NCBI GenBank assembly: GCA_024279255.1
Contig: JAJRRT010000029.1
Location: forward strand, 41,144-105,143
Length of the DNA: 64,000 bases
Reading direction: 5' to 3'
Origin: Deltaproteobacteria bacterium
GTDB taxonomy: Bacteria; Desulfobacterota; Desulfuromonadia; Desulfuromonadales; Geopsychrobacteraceae
A model generated the notes under the pieces. That model made no database searches and was not told where the DNA came from. It saw only the letters and a program-made list of their open reading frames with translations. Position numbers and translations under genes: made by a program. Each line of letters starts with the position of its first letter. The stretch's first letter is position 1. Of this stretch, positions 11,119 through 21,519 are shown piece after piece.

Positions 11119-12153
11119 ATGAACGATGTCGGGTGCAAAGAACAGAGGCAAAACACTCTTGAAGGGAGTCGGATAGTGGCTGCCGAACCTGTGGCTATGG
11201 TTGAGTCAGGCAGCCGGCATGCAGAAAGTTATTTTCCGTCCGCGATCAGACCGACACTCCTGATGGTAGTGGCGGTCTTTCTGGTTGAACAGGTTGTCGA
11301 ATATTCATTGGCCCACTTTTTCAGCCTGTCACTGTCGGTTCATGTATTTGTGGATGCCGGGAGCACCGTCTTGCTGCTCATGCCGATCTTCTATTTTGTT
11401 TTGTATCGCCCATTTAAAAATCTGGACGCCGAGAGACAGCGTGCGCAACTCGAGAATCAGTTGCTGTCGCGTAAGTTGATTCACCGGAGCGAGGATGAGA
11501 AGCAACGATTGGCTAGAGATCTGCACGACGACTTTGGCCAGATACTGACTGCCTTGCAGTTCGGAGTCGCTACCTTGAAAGAGAGCTGTCTGATACCAGA
11601 CTCTCAAGTAAAGGGTTGTGCACAGAGAGCTGACAAATTGACGGAGATGATAGCTGAGCTGGGTGACCAGGTGCGCTCGCTTACTCTTGACTTAAGGCCG
11701 GCGGTGTTAGATGACCTTGGTTTGCAGTCGGCGATTCAGATTCTGGTCGATGGGGATTGGGGCGAGCTTGAAATAACCTTTGAAGAGCAAGGCGTAAGCC
11801 GTCGTTTCGCCCCTGAGATTGAACTGTCGATATTTCGCATCTGCCAAGAGGCCTTGAATAACATCTTAAAGCATGCGCATGCCACTCACGCCGAGATCTG
11901 TCTTACTCACTCCGAGGCCACCCTGTGCCTCAGAGTGAGTGATAATGGCAGAGGGTTTGTTGTCGATGATTTTAAATCAAGCAAAGATCGTCGCAGGGGT
12001 TTTGGCTTGCTGGGGTTGCGGGAGCGGGTCGCTTCTCTTGGTGGCGATTTGCAACTGATTTCTACCCCGGGACAGGGTACAACCATTCAGGTTCAGGTCT
12101 CGTCTGAACTACAAAGGAGGCGTGATGAAGCCGATTCAGATCCTGATTGCTGA
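11119..12153 (+). CDS. NarX/DegS-type sensor histidine kinase
   Basis: The 344-residue kinase has two hydrophobic segments (about residues 55-75 and 80-105) and then a HisKA_3 phosphoacceptor with RLARDLHDDFGQILTALQ (His near residue 140). It ends in a HATPase domain with EALNNILKHAHATHAE, VSDNGRGF and GFGLLGLRERVASLGG. There is no obvious large sensor domain between the membrane spans, so the signal may be sensed in the membrane or cytoplasm. The end overlaps the next gene, a LuxR-type regulator, by 29 bases, so the pair forms a two-component system. Confidence 0.9.
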   Translation: MNDVGCKEQRQNTLEGSRIVAAEPVAMVESGSRHAESYFPSAIRPTLLMVVAVFLVEQVVEYSLAHFFSLSLSVHVFVDAGSTVLLLMPIFYFVLYRPFKNLDAERQRAQLENQLLSRKLIHRSEDEKQRLARDLHDDFGQILTALQFGVATLKESCLIPDSQVKGCAQRADKLTEMIAELGDQVRSLTLDLRPAVLDDLGLQSAIQILVDGDWGELEITFEEQGVSRRFAPEIELSIFRICQEALNNILKHAHATHAEICLTHSEATLCLRVSDNGRGFVVDDFKSSKDRRRGFGLLGLRERVASLGGDLQLISTPGQGTTIQVQVSSELQRRRDEADSDPDC

Positions 12154-12796
12154 TGACCATACCATGGTCCGCGAGGGGGTACGGAAACTCATTGAAATTC
12201 AGGCAGATATGGAGATGGTCGGAGAAGCTGCAGATGGGGTTGAGGTCTTGACCCTGGTCCGATCACTAAAGCCCGACCTGTTGGTGCTCGATATCAACAT
12301 GCCGAAGATGTCAGGTTTTGAAGTTATTGGCCTGGCGCTGGAATCGGCACCCGAGCTTGCGATTGTGATTCTTTCGATGTACGAGACAGAGGGGTACGCG
12401 CATAAGGTTTTTCAGGCCGGAGCTAAGGGGTATGTCCTTAAGGCGGCGCCCAGTCATCATTTATTGACTGCAATAAGAAGTGTGCAGCGGGGAGAGTATT
12501 ACCTGAGCCCGAAGATGCGCTCATCTGTTATGACTTCTTATTTGGGTGGCTGTCGGCAGGAAGAGCCAGCTCGTGGCGGCTATGAAGAGTTGTCTGAGCG
12601 GGAAAGGCAGGTTTTTCAGTTGTTGGTCCAGGGCAACTCTACTGCTGAAATTGCCGAGATACTCTTTATCAGTTCGAAAACTGTCGAAAAACATCGTGCG
12701 AATATTATTAAGAAAATCGGCATCAGCCAGCCGGTACAAATGGTAAAATACGCAATTCGTATCGGCGTTCTAGATCCTGAAACCTGGTGTGGTTAG
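12125..12796 (+). CDS. LuxR/NarL-type response regulator
   Basis: The 223-residue protein has a receiver domain (IQILIADDHTMVREGV; phospho-acceptor Asp in LLVLDINMP; KAAP near residue 105) and a C-terminal LuxR HTH (LSERERQVFQLLVQGNSTAE ... SSKTVEKHRANIIKKIG). ATG 12125 follows AGGAGG by five bases; a GTG three bases earlier is also possible. It is translationally coupled to the upstream kinase, its likely partner. Its targets are not known; the exported-protein locus that follows is a candidate by position only. Confidence 0.92.
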   Translation: MKPIQILIADDHTMVREGVRKLIEIQADMEMVGEAADGVEVLTLVRSLKPDLLVLDINMPKMSGFEVIGLALESAPELAIVILSMYETEGYAHKVFQAGAKGYVLKAAPSHHLLTAIRSVQRGEYYLSPKMRSSVMTSYLGGCRQEEPARGGYEELSERERQVFQLLVQGNSTAEIAEILFISSKTVEKHRANIIKKIGISQPVQMVKYAIRIGVLDPETWCG

Positions 12797-12958
12797 GTTT
12801 ATTCCAGTCTCGCTACAATCTAATCATCAATTGTCCTTCGGGGTTTTCCTACCTTAAAATCAGGTTTTTCCCGATAGCCTGCCTGCCTTCACCTCACTAG
12901 CATGAACAGACAGTTCCGTTTTCGGTTTTGCCTGTCGCGCTATGTGAGGATGCCCGTC

Positions 12959-13483
12959 ATGTTGACTCCGCTGTCAAAGACAGAGAATATCCGCACCCTG
13001 ATTCTTAGTGATCAGTTATTGGTTTTGGTCGAACTAAGTCATTTTTTAGAATTGTGTTCCGATATAACCCTCCTGAGAGAAATTCCAGGTCGCAAACGTG
13101 CCGCATCCGAGCTGGCTCAAATTCTCCAGCCGGATGTATTGCTATTGGACGGGACTGGGTCTGGAGGAGGTAGCTTGACAATCCTGAAGGAACTGAAAGT
13201 TGTCTGTCCGCAACTACCGCTGATCTTACTTGCCTCACAGGAGAGTAGAACTTATGTCCTGCAGGCGTTCAATGCTGGGGCAGAAGGCTATGTTTTGAGC
13301 ATGGCCGGGGAGGTGCATATCGTAAGTGCCATCCGTGAAGTTCACGCGGGACACCTTTATTTTTGTCCGAGGATCAGAAGGCTCATCCTTGGCCACTTGC
13401 AACGCCAAAAAAACTATACCGTTGCAGCTGGGTTGCAGAGAAGTAGGAAAAACCTACCATCGAATAGGGGCAATACTGCATAG
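12959..13483 (+). CDS. Receiver-only, NarL-like protein with degenerate acidic pocket
   Basis: This product of about 174 residues (ATG 12959, GAGG nine bases upstream; an ATG at 12902 is also open) resembles a NarL-type receiver: IRTLILSDQLLVLVELSHFL, DVLLLDGTGSGGGSLTILKE, LPLILLASQE, and FNAGAEGYVLSMAGEVHIVS. The usual Asp pair at strand 1 is reduced to one (SDQ), while the Asp of strand 3 is kept. The Lys position reads Ser (YVLS). No LuxR HTH follows: the protein stops after a basic tail. It may be a decoy or dimerisation partner of the regulator encoded just upstream, or a truncated gene. Confidence 0.65.
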   Translation: MLTPLSKTENIRTLILSDQLLVLVELSHFLELCSDITLLREIPGRKRAASELAQILQPDVLLLDGTGSGGGSLTILKELKVVCPQLPLILLASQESRTYVLQAFNAGAEGYVLSMAGEVHIVSAIREVHAGHLYFCPRIRRLILGHLQRQKNYTVAAGLQRSRKNLPSNRGNTA

Positions 13484-13597
13484 ACGCAATGAGCTCCTCT
13501 CGCTAGGCTTTAATTACGAAGGCAATTGTTAGATTTGCTCGGCATAAATCACAGGCCCCATTACAGGTTCCCTGGTTGAAAACGAGGAGGTTGAAAG

Positions 13598-15250
13598 ATG
13601 ACCAATTTAGTCAAGATAGCGATCCCCCTGTTAGTACTCTTTTCACTGGTGGCCTGTGGCGGCGGTGGCGGTGGCGGTGACGGTGACTCAACCCCGGTTG
13701 CGGCGGTCTCCTTGACAGGGACCGTAACTGATACGACGCAGGCCGTGGTTGCCGGAGCTCAACTTACGGTGACCAATGCTGCAACGGGTGCCAGTGTCGC
13801 AAGCACAACCAGTGATGCGGCCGGACGCTACAGTCTCCGTGGCTTGCCGGCTAGCACAGCATTGCGCGTTCTGGTCGCCGGTGCGCAAGGTTATTTCCCG
13901 ATTTCAGCGGTGGTAACCCTGTCTGGTACCGGTGCATCTGTGGTTGATGTCTGGTTGCCGAGCACTCGTGACAAGGTATCAAAAGTCATCCAGTTTGCGA
14001 CGATCGCCAGTGGCGCAACCGGCGGCACGGTGGTTTCATCAACGACTATTGGTAGCGGTGAAACCGCAAGCTTAGTCGTCCCGGGCGGAAGCCTGGAGGA
14101 TTCTGCAGCGGCTGTCTATTCTGGTGCCGCCACGATTTATCTGGCCCCTCTCGAAGTTGGTAAACTCGGGACCGGGTTTGCCCCCTACCAGGTTGCTTTG
14201 CCTGCCGCCGCAGGTGACAGTTATCCCGCGGATTTTCCGAGCAATATTCTTGAGCTCTATGCCTCTGCCGCACTTGAGATGTTCGCAGCTGACGGATCTG
14301 ATCTGGGTAGTGACGGGACGACTGTTCTCTCCATGCCGGTTCCGTCTGCCCCCGCATATTTGCGCACCAGCGCTGCAGCAGCGGTGACACCAATTCTCTG
14401 GCGTTACGATTCAGCGGTGACTGCCTGGGTTGAGATGGCGGAAGTGCCGACCTTTAACGGTGGAACCAACACATTTTCTGCAAACGTGAACCAGTCCGGC
14501 TTTTACGCAGTTGGTGTAACTTCGCCAGCGACCAGTATCAGTGGACGCCTGCTTTACAGTGACGGGACGACTCCTGCCGCCGGAGTCACAGTTTATGTCA
14601 CCGGACTCGACGCGGCGTACCAACAGATAGTCATCAGTGACAGTACTGGTAACTTTTCGGCGCTGGTTAAGGATGCGTCACAGGCTCGCTTAGATTTCGT
14701 TGGTTGGGGTTACGGCCTGCAACTTGGCGGAAGTGACAATCCGAGCATCGATTTAGCCACTGATCCGGCTGCTATCGGTGATGTGATGCTTAACTATGCC
14801 CAGCCGGTCGTTGATGTTTCTTCTCCAGCAGTCATCCAGCTTGATGAATCAGACGTTTCTGCGCCGGTCACGACCGGAATCATTCTATCCTCTGGCCGTG
14901 TCCTGGTCATAGCCAATAGTGGCGGGGTAACCGATACCCAGGCGAATACGGAGATTGCTGATCTGGTGCTGGTCGCTGAAGCGAGTGACATCGGAGCAGG
15001 TGGTATCCGGACACTCAAATTTGCGGTTGGTCACAGCGGTACTGCCAGCGACAGTCAGATCCGCCTGGCTGGTGACGTGACATACGTGACTGAGATTCGG
15101 CTCGACAACCTTGATCTGACCACGCCGGTAGGTATCGAGGTTCTGACCGCTGATGGACATGCCGGTGTCTTGACAGTGAGTGTTGTTGATGATGGCGGTT
15201 TTGGCCCAGGATTCTGGGAAGTAACTCTCAGCTCGTCCTTTAGCCTGTAA
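13598..15250 (+). CDS. Surface lipoprotein with carboxypeptidase-regulatory-like domains
   Basis: The 550-residue protein begins with a lipoprotein signal (VLFSLVACGGGGGGG, Cys20), followed by a Gly-rich linker. A carboxypeptidase-regulatory-like Ig domain follows (about 35-115: LTGTVTDTTQAVVAGAQLTV, AAGRYSLRGLP). A long middle part rich in beta strands has a second such domain around residues 310-390 (ISGRLLYSDGTTPAAGVTVY). The last about 130 residues (SPAVIQLDESD..., NTEIADLVLVAEASDIGAGG) look like another beta domain. GAGGAGG precedes ATG 13598. It is the first gene of the multicopper locus; I infer a cell-surface anchor or accessory protein. No enzyme motif is visible. Confidence 0.75.
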   Translation: MTNLVKIAIPLLVLFSLVACGGGGGGGDGDSTPVAAVSLTGTVTDTTQAVVAGAQLTVTNAATGASVASTTSDAAGRYSLRGLPASTALRVLVAGAQGYFPISAVVTLSGTGASVVDVWLPSTRDKVSKVIQFATIASGATGGTVVSSTTIGSGETASLVVPGGSLEDSAAAVYSGAATIYLAPLEVGKLGTGFAPYQVALPAAAGDSYPADFPSNILELYASAALEMFAADGSDLGSDGTTVLSMPVPSAPAYLRTSAAAAVTPILWRYDSAVTAWVEMAEVPTFNGGTNTFSANVNQSGFYAVGVTSPATSISGRLLYSDGTTPAAGVTVYVTGLDAAYQQIVISDSTGNFSALVKDASQARLDFVGWGYGLQLGGSDNPSIDLATDPAAIGDVMLNYAQPVVDVSSPAVIQLDESDVSAPVTTGIILSSGRVLVIANSGGVTDTQANTEIADLVLVAEASDIGAGGIRTLKFAVGHSGTASDSQIRLAGDVTYVTEIRLDNLDLTTPVGIEVLTADGHAGVLTVSVVDDGGFGPGFWEVTLSSSFSL

Positions 15251-15384
15251 CTCCGGGATAGAGGATTTGAACACGCGCAAAAGGATCATGATTACATTCA
15301 AAGTGCACTGATGCAGGCCGGAGTTTTCCGGGGTTTGGCCAGATATATTGATTACGACCCGGCAGGTCGATGAGGAGACAGATT

Positions 15385-18300
15385 ATGAAGAGTCGGCAAA
15401 CTAGATCTCTGTTCCGTCCGTTGTTGTCAGTAATCCTTTTGACACTAATGGTGGCGCTGGGTTCCCCTTCAGGAGCGCAGGCGGTGACTGTGAACGTCGT
15501 CGACCAAGCCGGAAATCCGATCAATGACGGCTTCCGCTGGATGGTTGAAGAGGACAATACCAACCAGTCGATCCCCCAGGTTCCATCTGCGACCAGTATC
15601 GGGCTGGATATTCATAAGAGTTATGCCCCGGTGGTGAATAGCGGTGAGGCCACAGGAGCCACGGCCAGTATTGCTCTGGCCAGTGACAAGCGCTACATGC
15701 TTTCGGTAATGCCTTTCGCCGGCTACGCCATGAGTGGAGCGAATGTATTGCCCGGACAGGCCGAGGTCACCGTTGTTGTCCAGCCATACGATTCAGGAGA
15801 CCCGGCGGTGATTGGCGGTATCCCAACCGCACAGATTACGATTCTGGTGTTTAACGATAACCTTTCACTGAATAATGCGCCGGATCTGCCTGACGAGCAG
15901 GGGCTCGCCAATTTTCATGTCGTGATTGATGACACCGCGGGCAACGTGATGCAGGATGCTTTTGGCAGCCCGATCGGTACAACCTACCAACGCAATCCTG
16001 ATGGGAGCTACATTCCAGGTGTCGGTGGTGGACCACAGGTTGATGTTTTGGGCAGCAGTAATATTCTGACTGATGTCGATGGCCTGGCGACGATCCGGAA
16101 CCTTGCACCTGGTAAGTACGGGGTGAATGTCATCGCACCGACGCTCGATAGCAATGGCATGGAGGTCCACTGGATTCAGACCGCGACGATTGAAGGCTCA
16201 CCCACTATTGATGCCTGGATACAGGCCAACGAGCCACCGGTGTTTATCGAGGGTTTCGGGGCTGGATTCACCCATGTCGCGTTTGGCTTCGTCAACCCTG
16301 CGAGCCTCACCTGGTCTGTAGCCAACGGCGGGCCGCCAGGTGGTGGGACCGGGTCGATCAAGGGTACAAACGTCTTCAACCATTTTTCAAAACCACCCTT
16401 CCTGCAGAGTTTCTCTGCCGGCGATACCGTAAATGAATGCTGGGTCGGTCTGAACGATCCCGTAACCGGCGAGGCGCTGCTTGCTCAGCCTTGCAACGAT
16501 GATAGCGAGTTCGAGATTAGCGCCCTGCCCGTTGGGACTTATCAACTGGTCACCTGGGATAAGCCGCTTGACGCTCTGTTTAACTTCAACCTGGTAACGG
16601 TTACAGGCGATACCCTGACCACGGGTGATACCATCGATCTGGGCGAGGTCTTCTCCTTCCGCTGGTTCGGCACCTACCAGGGCACGGTTTTTGAGGATTA
16701 CAACGAGAACGGATTCCCGGATGTTGGCGAGCCCGGACTGGCTGAACAGAATATTAATATCCGTTTTCGTGATGGCACCATTTATCAGGCGCAACCGACA
16801 GACGTCGAGGGAGGTTACGAACTCTCCGAGGTCTTCCCCTTCTTTAAATGGCTGGTTCCCGAAGTCGATTTTACTCGTTTCAAAGCGACCGGGATGACGG
16901 CAGTTATCGACAATGGCGGGCCAGTTCCGACTGACAACGGCTGGGCAATGCCCTCCTACGGCAAACTCACCCCTCAGCCCCAGGCCGCAATCAACCCGAA
17001 TACCGGCAATAACCTGTCGCGTACCGAAACCGGGCCAGTCCTGACCCAGGCGATGCATCTGTTTCTGGGCCAGACCAATGTTATGGACTGGGGTAAGGTC
17101 TCATACGTAGATGGTGAAAATGGTGGCATCAGCGGGGTTGTGCTCTATGCCGTAACCCGTGCCGAAAACGAGCCGCGCCTTGCTGCGGCAGAGGAATGGG
17201 AACCCGGCATCCCGAATGTTCAGGTCGCCCTGTATCGTGATCACGACAATAACGGACTGATCGATGATCTCGACGGAGATGGTCTGCCAACACGGGCCGA
17301 TGTCGATAACGCGCCCTTCGGTTGGCGTGATGGCGGCGCTATGGGCGCAGAAGATATCGACCGGGACAGCGACGGCATGTTTGACGTCGGCGATGCGCTG
17401 AATATCAGTGCCACCGACAGCTGGAACGACAGCCCGCCTACAGGTTGTCTGCAAACCCTGCCGGTCGTCGCCGGGCAGCAGGCCACAGAGTGCTTTGATA
17501 ACTTCGGCACCTGGAACCAGATCCGCCCCGGAATTTTCGACGGCGGCTACGCCTTTACCTCGTACTTTCCGTCCGGCATGGTGAATAATCGTCCAGAAAA
17601 AGAGGGGCTCCCGGCCGACACCTATATCGTCGAGACCGGCACGCCGCATGGTTATCTGCTTTTGAAAGAGGAAGACAAGAACGTAGACTTTGGCGACACC
17701 TTTACTCCCGGCACGCAGAAACTTCCGGCGATCTGTGTCGGTAGCCTGCATCGGGTTCCTGCGACCCTGACATTCCAGACCGACAGCAATGGTGTCCCAC
17801 TGGCCGGAATTGACCCTGCCGATTTGATCGACGCCCCCTATGCCGGCACTGACCAGCCACTTTGTGATCTGAAACAGGTTGTGTTGTCGGACAAGGAGAA
17901 TGCTGCCGCCGACTTCTTCTATTTCACCCAGGTTCCCAAGGCGGCCCGCGCCGTTGGTTTTGTCAACAATGACCTGTCGGCCGAATTTGATCCGAGCAGT
18001 CCCATCTTTGGCGAAAAGTCTGCCCCGGCCTGGATCCCGGTCTCTTTCAAGGATTGGCAGGGAAATGAGGTTGCCCGGGTTTATGCCGATGAGTATGGGG
18101 CCTATAACGCGATGTTACCGGCCAATTATACGGTGAATGTGGCGAGTCCGTCGGGCATCGGGCGCAGCATGCTGACCCTGGTCCTGAACGACCCGGGGCC
18201 TATCCCTGACCCGTTAACTGGCGATCCGATTACCGATCCCAACTACAACCCCAAGTTCAGTGTGACGCCCTGGACCCTGCATTACGAGTCCGGTCGTACG

Positions 18301-21300
18301 ACCTATCTGGATACGCCGCTGGTTCCGGTTGCGGCCTTTGCACAGACTACGACCGGCGGTATCGACAGCGCTCCGCCATCTGGCACTCCTGAGATTTCGG
18401 CTGCCGTCGGACCGGGCGGCGGAGCTCTTGTCTGCAATAATGACACGGACTTGTTGATCCTCAGTTCGCTGGGGACGACCCGGGTCAGTAATCCTGACTA
18501 TGATGCGGATGATCCTAACAGTGTGGCGCAGATTAATCGTGATTTTGGTTTTGGCGCCAACGCTGATGCCACGCCGAATGGAACCGTGAGTTTGGGTGGT
18601 ACAGACCTGACGATTCTCTCCTGGGGCAACAGCCAGATCACCGCAACCGTCCCCGCTGCTGCCGGGAGCGGTGAACTTATCGTCACGCGTGACGATACGG
18701 GCCTCAGCACACTCAACGCTGTTCAGACAACCATCGCTTGCAGCAGCGCCGGGGTACTTCAGGTTCCGGCCGATCACAGTACAATTCAGGCCGCGATCGA
18801 CGCCGCGAGTTCGGGAGATCTGATCATGGTCGCGCCAGGGACCTATAACGAAAATGTCATCATGTACAAGGATGTTCGTTTACAGGGTGCTGGTGCCGGC
18901 TCGACCTTTATTGCCGCGACACCGAACCCGGCCTCACGCCTGGAGGCTTGGCATAACAAGGTCCTGGCGGTCTACGGCAGTGACAATTTCAGTGCGAATG
19001 AGGCCCCGGGAATCATGGTGCTGAAAAACCCGGCTGATCCTGCCTGGGCGACGGCTCCGTTGATTGATGGTTTTACCATCAGTGGCGCTCTGAGTGGTGG
19101 GGGTATTGATGTCATCAACGATGCTATCAATCTGCAGATCAGTCACAACCTGATTACCAACAACCAGGGCAATTACGGTGGTGGCATCATCATCGGGACT
19201 CCGCAGATTCTGGACTCGAACAATACAGGCGTTATTATCAGCGATAATCGCATCCTGAGTAACGGTGGTGTTCGCGGTGCCGGTGGCCTGGCGATCTACA
19301 ACGACAGCACAAATTATCAGGTTATTGATAACCGGATCGAGGGAAATTTCACCCGACTTTCCGGCGGCGGTATCGCGCACATCGGACTGAGTGACAATGG
19401 CCTGATCAGCGGTAACAAGATCCTGTTTAATGAAGTCTTTCATGGTGCGCTGGCGGTCACTGGCGGGCAGGGCGGCGGTATCTTCGTCGCAGGCGAAATT
19501 GCCGGCGCGAGCGGGCTCGGAACGGGCGATTTGATTATTGAAAATAACCTGATCCAAGGCAACCTGGCGGGCGCCGGAAGTGGTGGCGGTCTCAGCGTTT
19601 TCTCGGCGAATGGTGCCGACGTGGCGGCTGCCCCTGCGACCAGCACCAGCTGGTACCTGTTGAGGGTGCGCAACAACCAGATTCTCAACAATGTTGCCGC
19701 TCTATATGCTGGCGGGATATTCCTGCAGGACGCGGCCAGGGTTGATGTCAGCAATAACACGATTGCTAATAACGACAGTACGGGTACGGCTTTGTTGGCC
19801 TTCCCTCCTGGCGACTTGTCGCGCTCCATCCCGCATGGTGCTGGTCTGGTGACTAGCGTACACAGCCTGTCGTTGCGTGGCATTGCTGGTTTCAGTCAGA
19901 CTTTTACTGATCCCGCTTTGCAGAACAATATCTTCTGGCACAATCGCTCCTTCTTCAGTGAGAGCGGCCTGCACGGCAGTCGAGGTGGCCTGCTATCCGC
20001 AGTACAGCACCCGACCAGCTCAGGCCCTGAATACTGGGATCTGCAAGTTGCCGAAAGTGGCGGTGGTGACCGCCTGAACCCCTTCAACAGTATTTTGAGC
20101 TCCGTCATTGGTTACACGGTCGACCGCGACAACAGCGGGACACCGAGTAACAACCTTCAACTCGATCCCGGCTTTGTGCGTTCCTATCAGAATGAACTGA
20201 AAACCTCCGCCGTACTCGACGAGGGGGGCAACTTTATTACAACCCGCTTCCAGCCTCTCAACGAGTTATCGGGTGATTATCACCTCGATGGCAGCTGCTC
20301 CCCGGCTATCAATACTGGTGCAGATAACAGTCTGACCAGTGATTTTGATGGGGATGCTCGCAACCCTGGCTCATTCGATATAGGCGCAGATGAATATGTT
20401 GCCGGCCCAACGTTGACTTATCCTGGATTGGTTTTATTTAGCCCCAACGGAGGAGAGTTGCTCGCGGGCGGTTCGACCCAGACCTTGGAATGGGGAGCAC
20501 CGGCTGGAAGTTACACCTATGATCTTGGTTATCAACTTGAAACCGGCTCACCTTGGCAGACAATCGCCACCGGGTTGTCTACGACCTGTTACAACTGGCA
20601 AGTTCCAGGAAATATCCGTCAGGTAAATCAAGCTAATCTGGCTGTCATTTCCAAGGATAGCGGAACCTCCGCTTTCGTCGCGTCAGACACGACGGATAAC
20701 CCGTTTGCGATCGATGTTATTGCTCTTGAAAGCCCCAACGGTGGGGAAGTGATCGATTCAGAGAGTATCCGATCGATCATCTGGAATGAACGCTACGCAC
20801 CAACGGCGGTCAGGGCTGCACTCTGGTTGCAGATAAGTGCCGGTTCGACCTGGCAGCATATCGCCTCGGTTCCTTCCGGCGGGCGCTATGACTGGACGGT
20901 CCCTGCTTATACCAGCTTGCAAAGTGATATGCGGATTGGCCTGATTCTGTATGATGCGGCCGGGCAGTCATTGCTGGTTGATAGCAGTGACGCCAGCTTT
21001 ACTATTAACCCGACGGCCCCTGTGGCTTCGGTCAGTACCGCAAGTGTTGAGGCCTCCGGCGCAGCGACACCACAAAGTTCGGGTCTTATTGCACCGCAAG
21101 CCGTGGCCAGTGAAGCGCCAACTTCCGAACCTGTCTCCAGCGCAGCACCTGCTTCAGGGTTGGCTCTGTTGACTCCTGGTGGAGGCGAGGCATATCGCTC
21201 CGGCGAACAAATTCAGGTGTTGTGGACTGGGACACCAGCAGTTGAGGGTTCGACTGTTGAGCTACTGGTGAAACTTGGACCTGCTGGCACCTGGCAGACC

Positions 21301-21519
21301 ATTGCCAGTCTGACTTCGGACCCAGGCTTCTGGGATTGGGCCGTGGTGGATGTTGCGACGGAAACCCTTGGCTGTCAACTAGTGATCCGTCGTCTTGATA
21401 AGACCGGAAAGCTGATTGACGAGGCTGTCAGCGATGAATTCAGCATCCGACCGGCAACAACTGTCAGCGCGTCTGTTCAGACGTCTGCTGCGACGCTCAG
21501 CAAGGAGGGCGCACGATGA
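15385..21519 (+). CDS. Giant exported scaffold protein (SdrD-like, IPT-like, beta-helix, SPNGGE repeats)
   Basis: The 2044-residue protein starts at ATG 15385 (GAGGAG upstream) with a signal peptide of about 33 residues. In order it shows: beta-rich N-terminal domains; an SdrD B-like domain near residue 428 (GTVFEDYNENGFPDVGEPGL); acidic Ca-binding-like loops near 615-665 (DHDNNGLIDDLDGDG, DIDRDSDGMFDVGD); a likely IPT/TIG domain near 1000-1120; a right-handed beta-helix (about 1124-1670: STIQAAIDAASSGDLIMVAP, then many N.I..N repeats); and three SPNGGE-type Ig repeats (near 1680, 1782, 1925). The same repeat type ends the protein of gene 24139-26418. The stop overlaps the next ATG (ATGA). 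I infer a surface scaffold for the cupredoxin proteins; no catalytic residues are evident. Confidence 0.8.
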   Translation: MKSRQTRSLFRPLLSVILLTLMVALGSPSGAQAVTVNVVDQAGNPINDGFRWMVEEDNTNQSIPQVPSATSIGLDIHKSYAPVVNSGEATGATASIALASDKRYMLSVMPFAGYAMSGANVLPGQAEVTVVVQPYDSGDPAVIGGIPTAQITILVFNDNLSLNNAPDLPDEQGLANFHVVIDDTAGNVMQDAFGSPIGTTYQRNPDGSYIPGVGGGPQVDVLGSSNILTDVDGLATIRNLAPGKYGVNVIAPTLDSNGMEVHWIQTATIEGSPTIDAWIQANEPPVFIEGFGAGFTHVAFGFVNPASLTWSVANGGPPGGGTGSIKGTNVFNHFSKPPFLQSFSAGDTVNECWVGLNDPVTGEALLAQPCNDDSEFEISALPVGTYQLVTWDKPLDALFNFNLVTVTGDTLTTGDTIDLGEVFSFRWFGTYQGTVFEDYNENGFPDVGEPGLAEQNINIRFRDGTIYQAQPTDVEGGYELSEVFPFFKWLVPEVDFTRFKATGMTAVIDNGGPVPTDNGWAMPSYGKLTPQPQAAINPNTGNNLSRTETGPVLTQAMHLFLGQTNVMDWGKVSYVDGENGGISGVVLYAVTRAENEPRLAAAEEWEPGIPNVQVALYRDHDNNGLIDDLDGDGLPTRADVDNAPFGWRDGGAMGAEDIDRDSDGMFDVGDALNISATDSWNDSPPTGCLQTLPVVAGQQATECFDNFGTWNQIRPGIFDGGYAFTSYFPSGMVNNRPEKEGLPADTYIVETGTPHGYLLLKEEDKNVDFGDTFTPGTQKLPAICVGSLHRVPATLTFQTDSNGVPLAGIDPADLIDAPYAGTDQPLCDLKQVVLSDKENAAADFFYFTQVPKAARAVGFVNNDLSAEFDPSSPIFGEKSAPAWIPVSFKDWQGNEVARVYADEYGAYNAMLPANYTVNVASPSGIGRSMLTLVLNDPGPIPDPLTGDPITDPNYNPKFSVTPWTLHYESGRTTYLDTPLVPVAAFAQTTTGGIDSAPPSGTPEISAAVGPGGGALVCNNDTDLLILSSLGTTRVSNPDYDADDPNSVAQINRDFGFGANADATPNGTVSLGGTDLTILSWGNSQITATVPAAAGSGELIVTRDDTGLSTLNAVQTTIACSSAGVLQVPADHSTIQAAIDAASSGDLIMVAPGTYNENVIMYKDVRLQGAGAGSTFIAATPNPASRLEAWHNKVLAVYGSDNFSANEAPGIMVLKNPADPAWATAPLIDGFTISGALSGGGIDVINDAINLQISHNLITNNQGNYGGGIIIGTPQILDSNNTGVIISDNRILSNGGVRGAGGLAIYNDSTNYQVIDNRIEGNFTRLSGGGIAHIGLSDNGLISGNKILFNEVFHGALAVTGGQGGGIFVAGEIAGASGLGTGDLIIENNLIQGNLAGAGSGGGLSVFSANGADVAAAPATSTSWYLLRVRNNQILNNVAALYAGGIFLQDAARVDVSNNTIANNDSTGTALLAFPPGDLSRSIPHGAGLVTSVHSLSLRGIAGFSQTFTDPALQNNIFWHNRSFFSESGLHGSRGGLLSAVQHPTSSGPEYWDLQVAESGGGDRLNPFNSILSSVIGYTVDRDNSGTPSNNLQLDPGFVRSYQNELKTSAVLDEGGNFITTRFQPLNELSGDYHLDGSCSPAINTGADNSLTSDFDGDARNPGSFDIGADEYVAGPTLTYPGLVLFSPNGGELLAGGSTQTLEWGAPAGSYTYDLGYQLETGSPWQTIATGLSTTCYNWQVPGNIRQVNQANLAVISKDSGTSAFVASDTTDNPFAIDVIALESPNGGEVIDSESIRSIIWNERYAPTAVRAALWLQISAGSTWQHIASVPSGGRYDWTVPAYTSLQSDMRIGLILYDAAGQSLLVDSSDASFTINPTAPVASVSTASVEASGAATPQSSGLIAPQAVASEAPTSEPVSSAAPASGLALLTPGGGEAYRSGEQIQVLWTGTPAVEGSTVELLVKLGPAGTWQTIASLTSDPGFWDWAVVDVATETLGCQLVIRRLDKTGKLIDEAVSDEFSIRPATTVSASVQTSAATLSKEGAR

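Noticed and set aside
15851..20108. Several long open frames on the minus strand across the scaffold gene (for example 16387-17058 and 18934-19557)
   Set aside because: They lack ribosome binding sites and known motifs, while the plus strand has one continuous 2044-residue frame with clear domains. They are GC-driven shadows.
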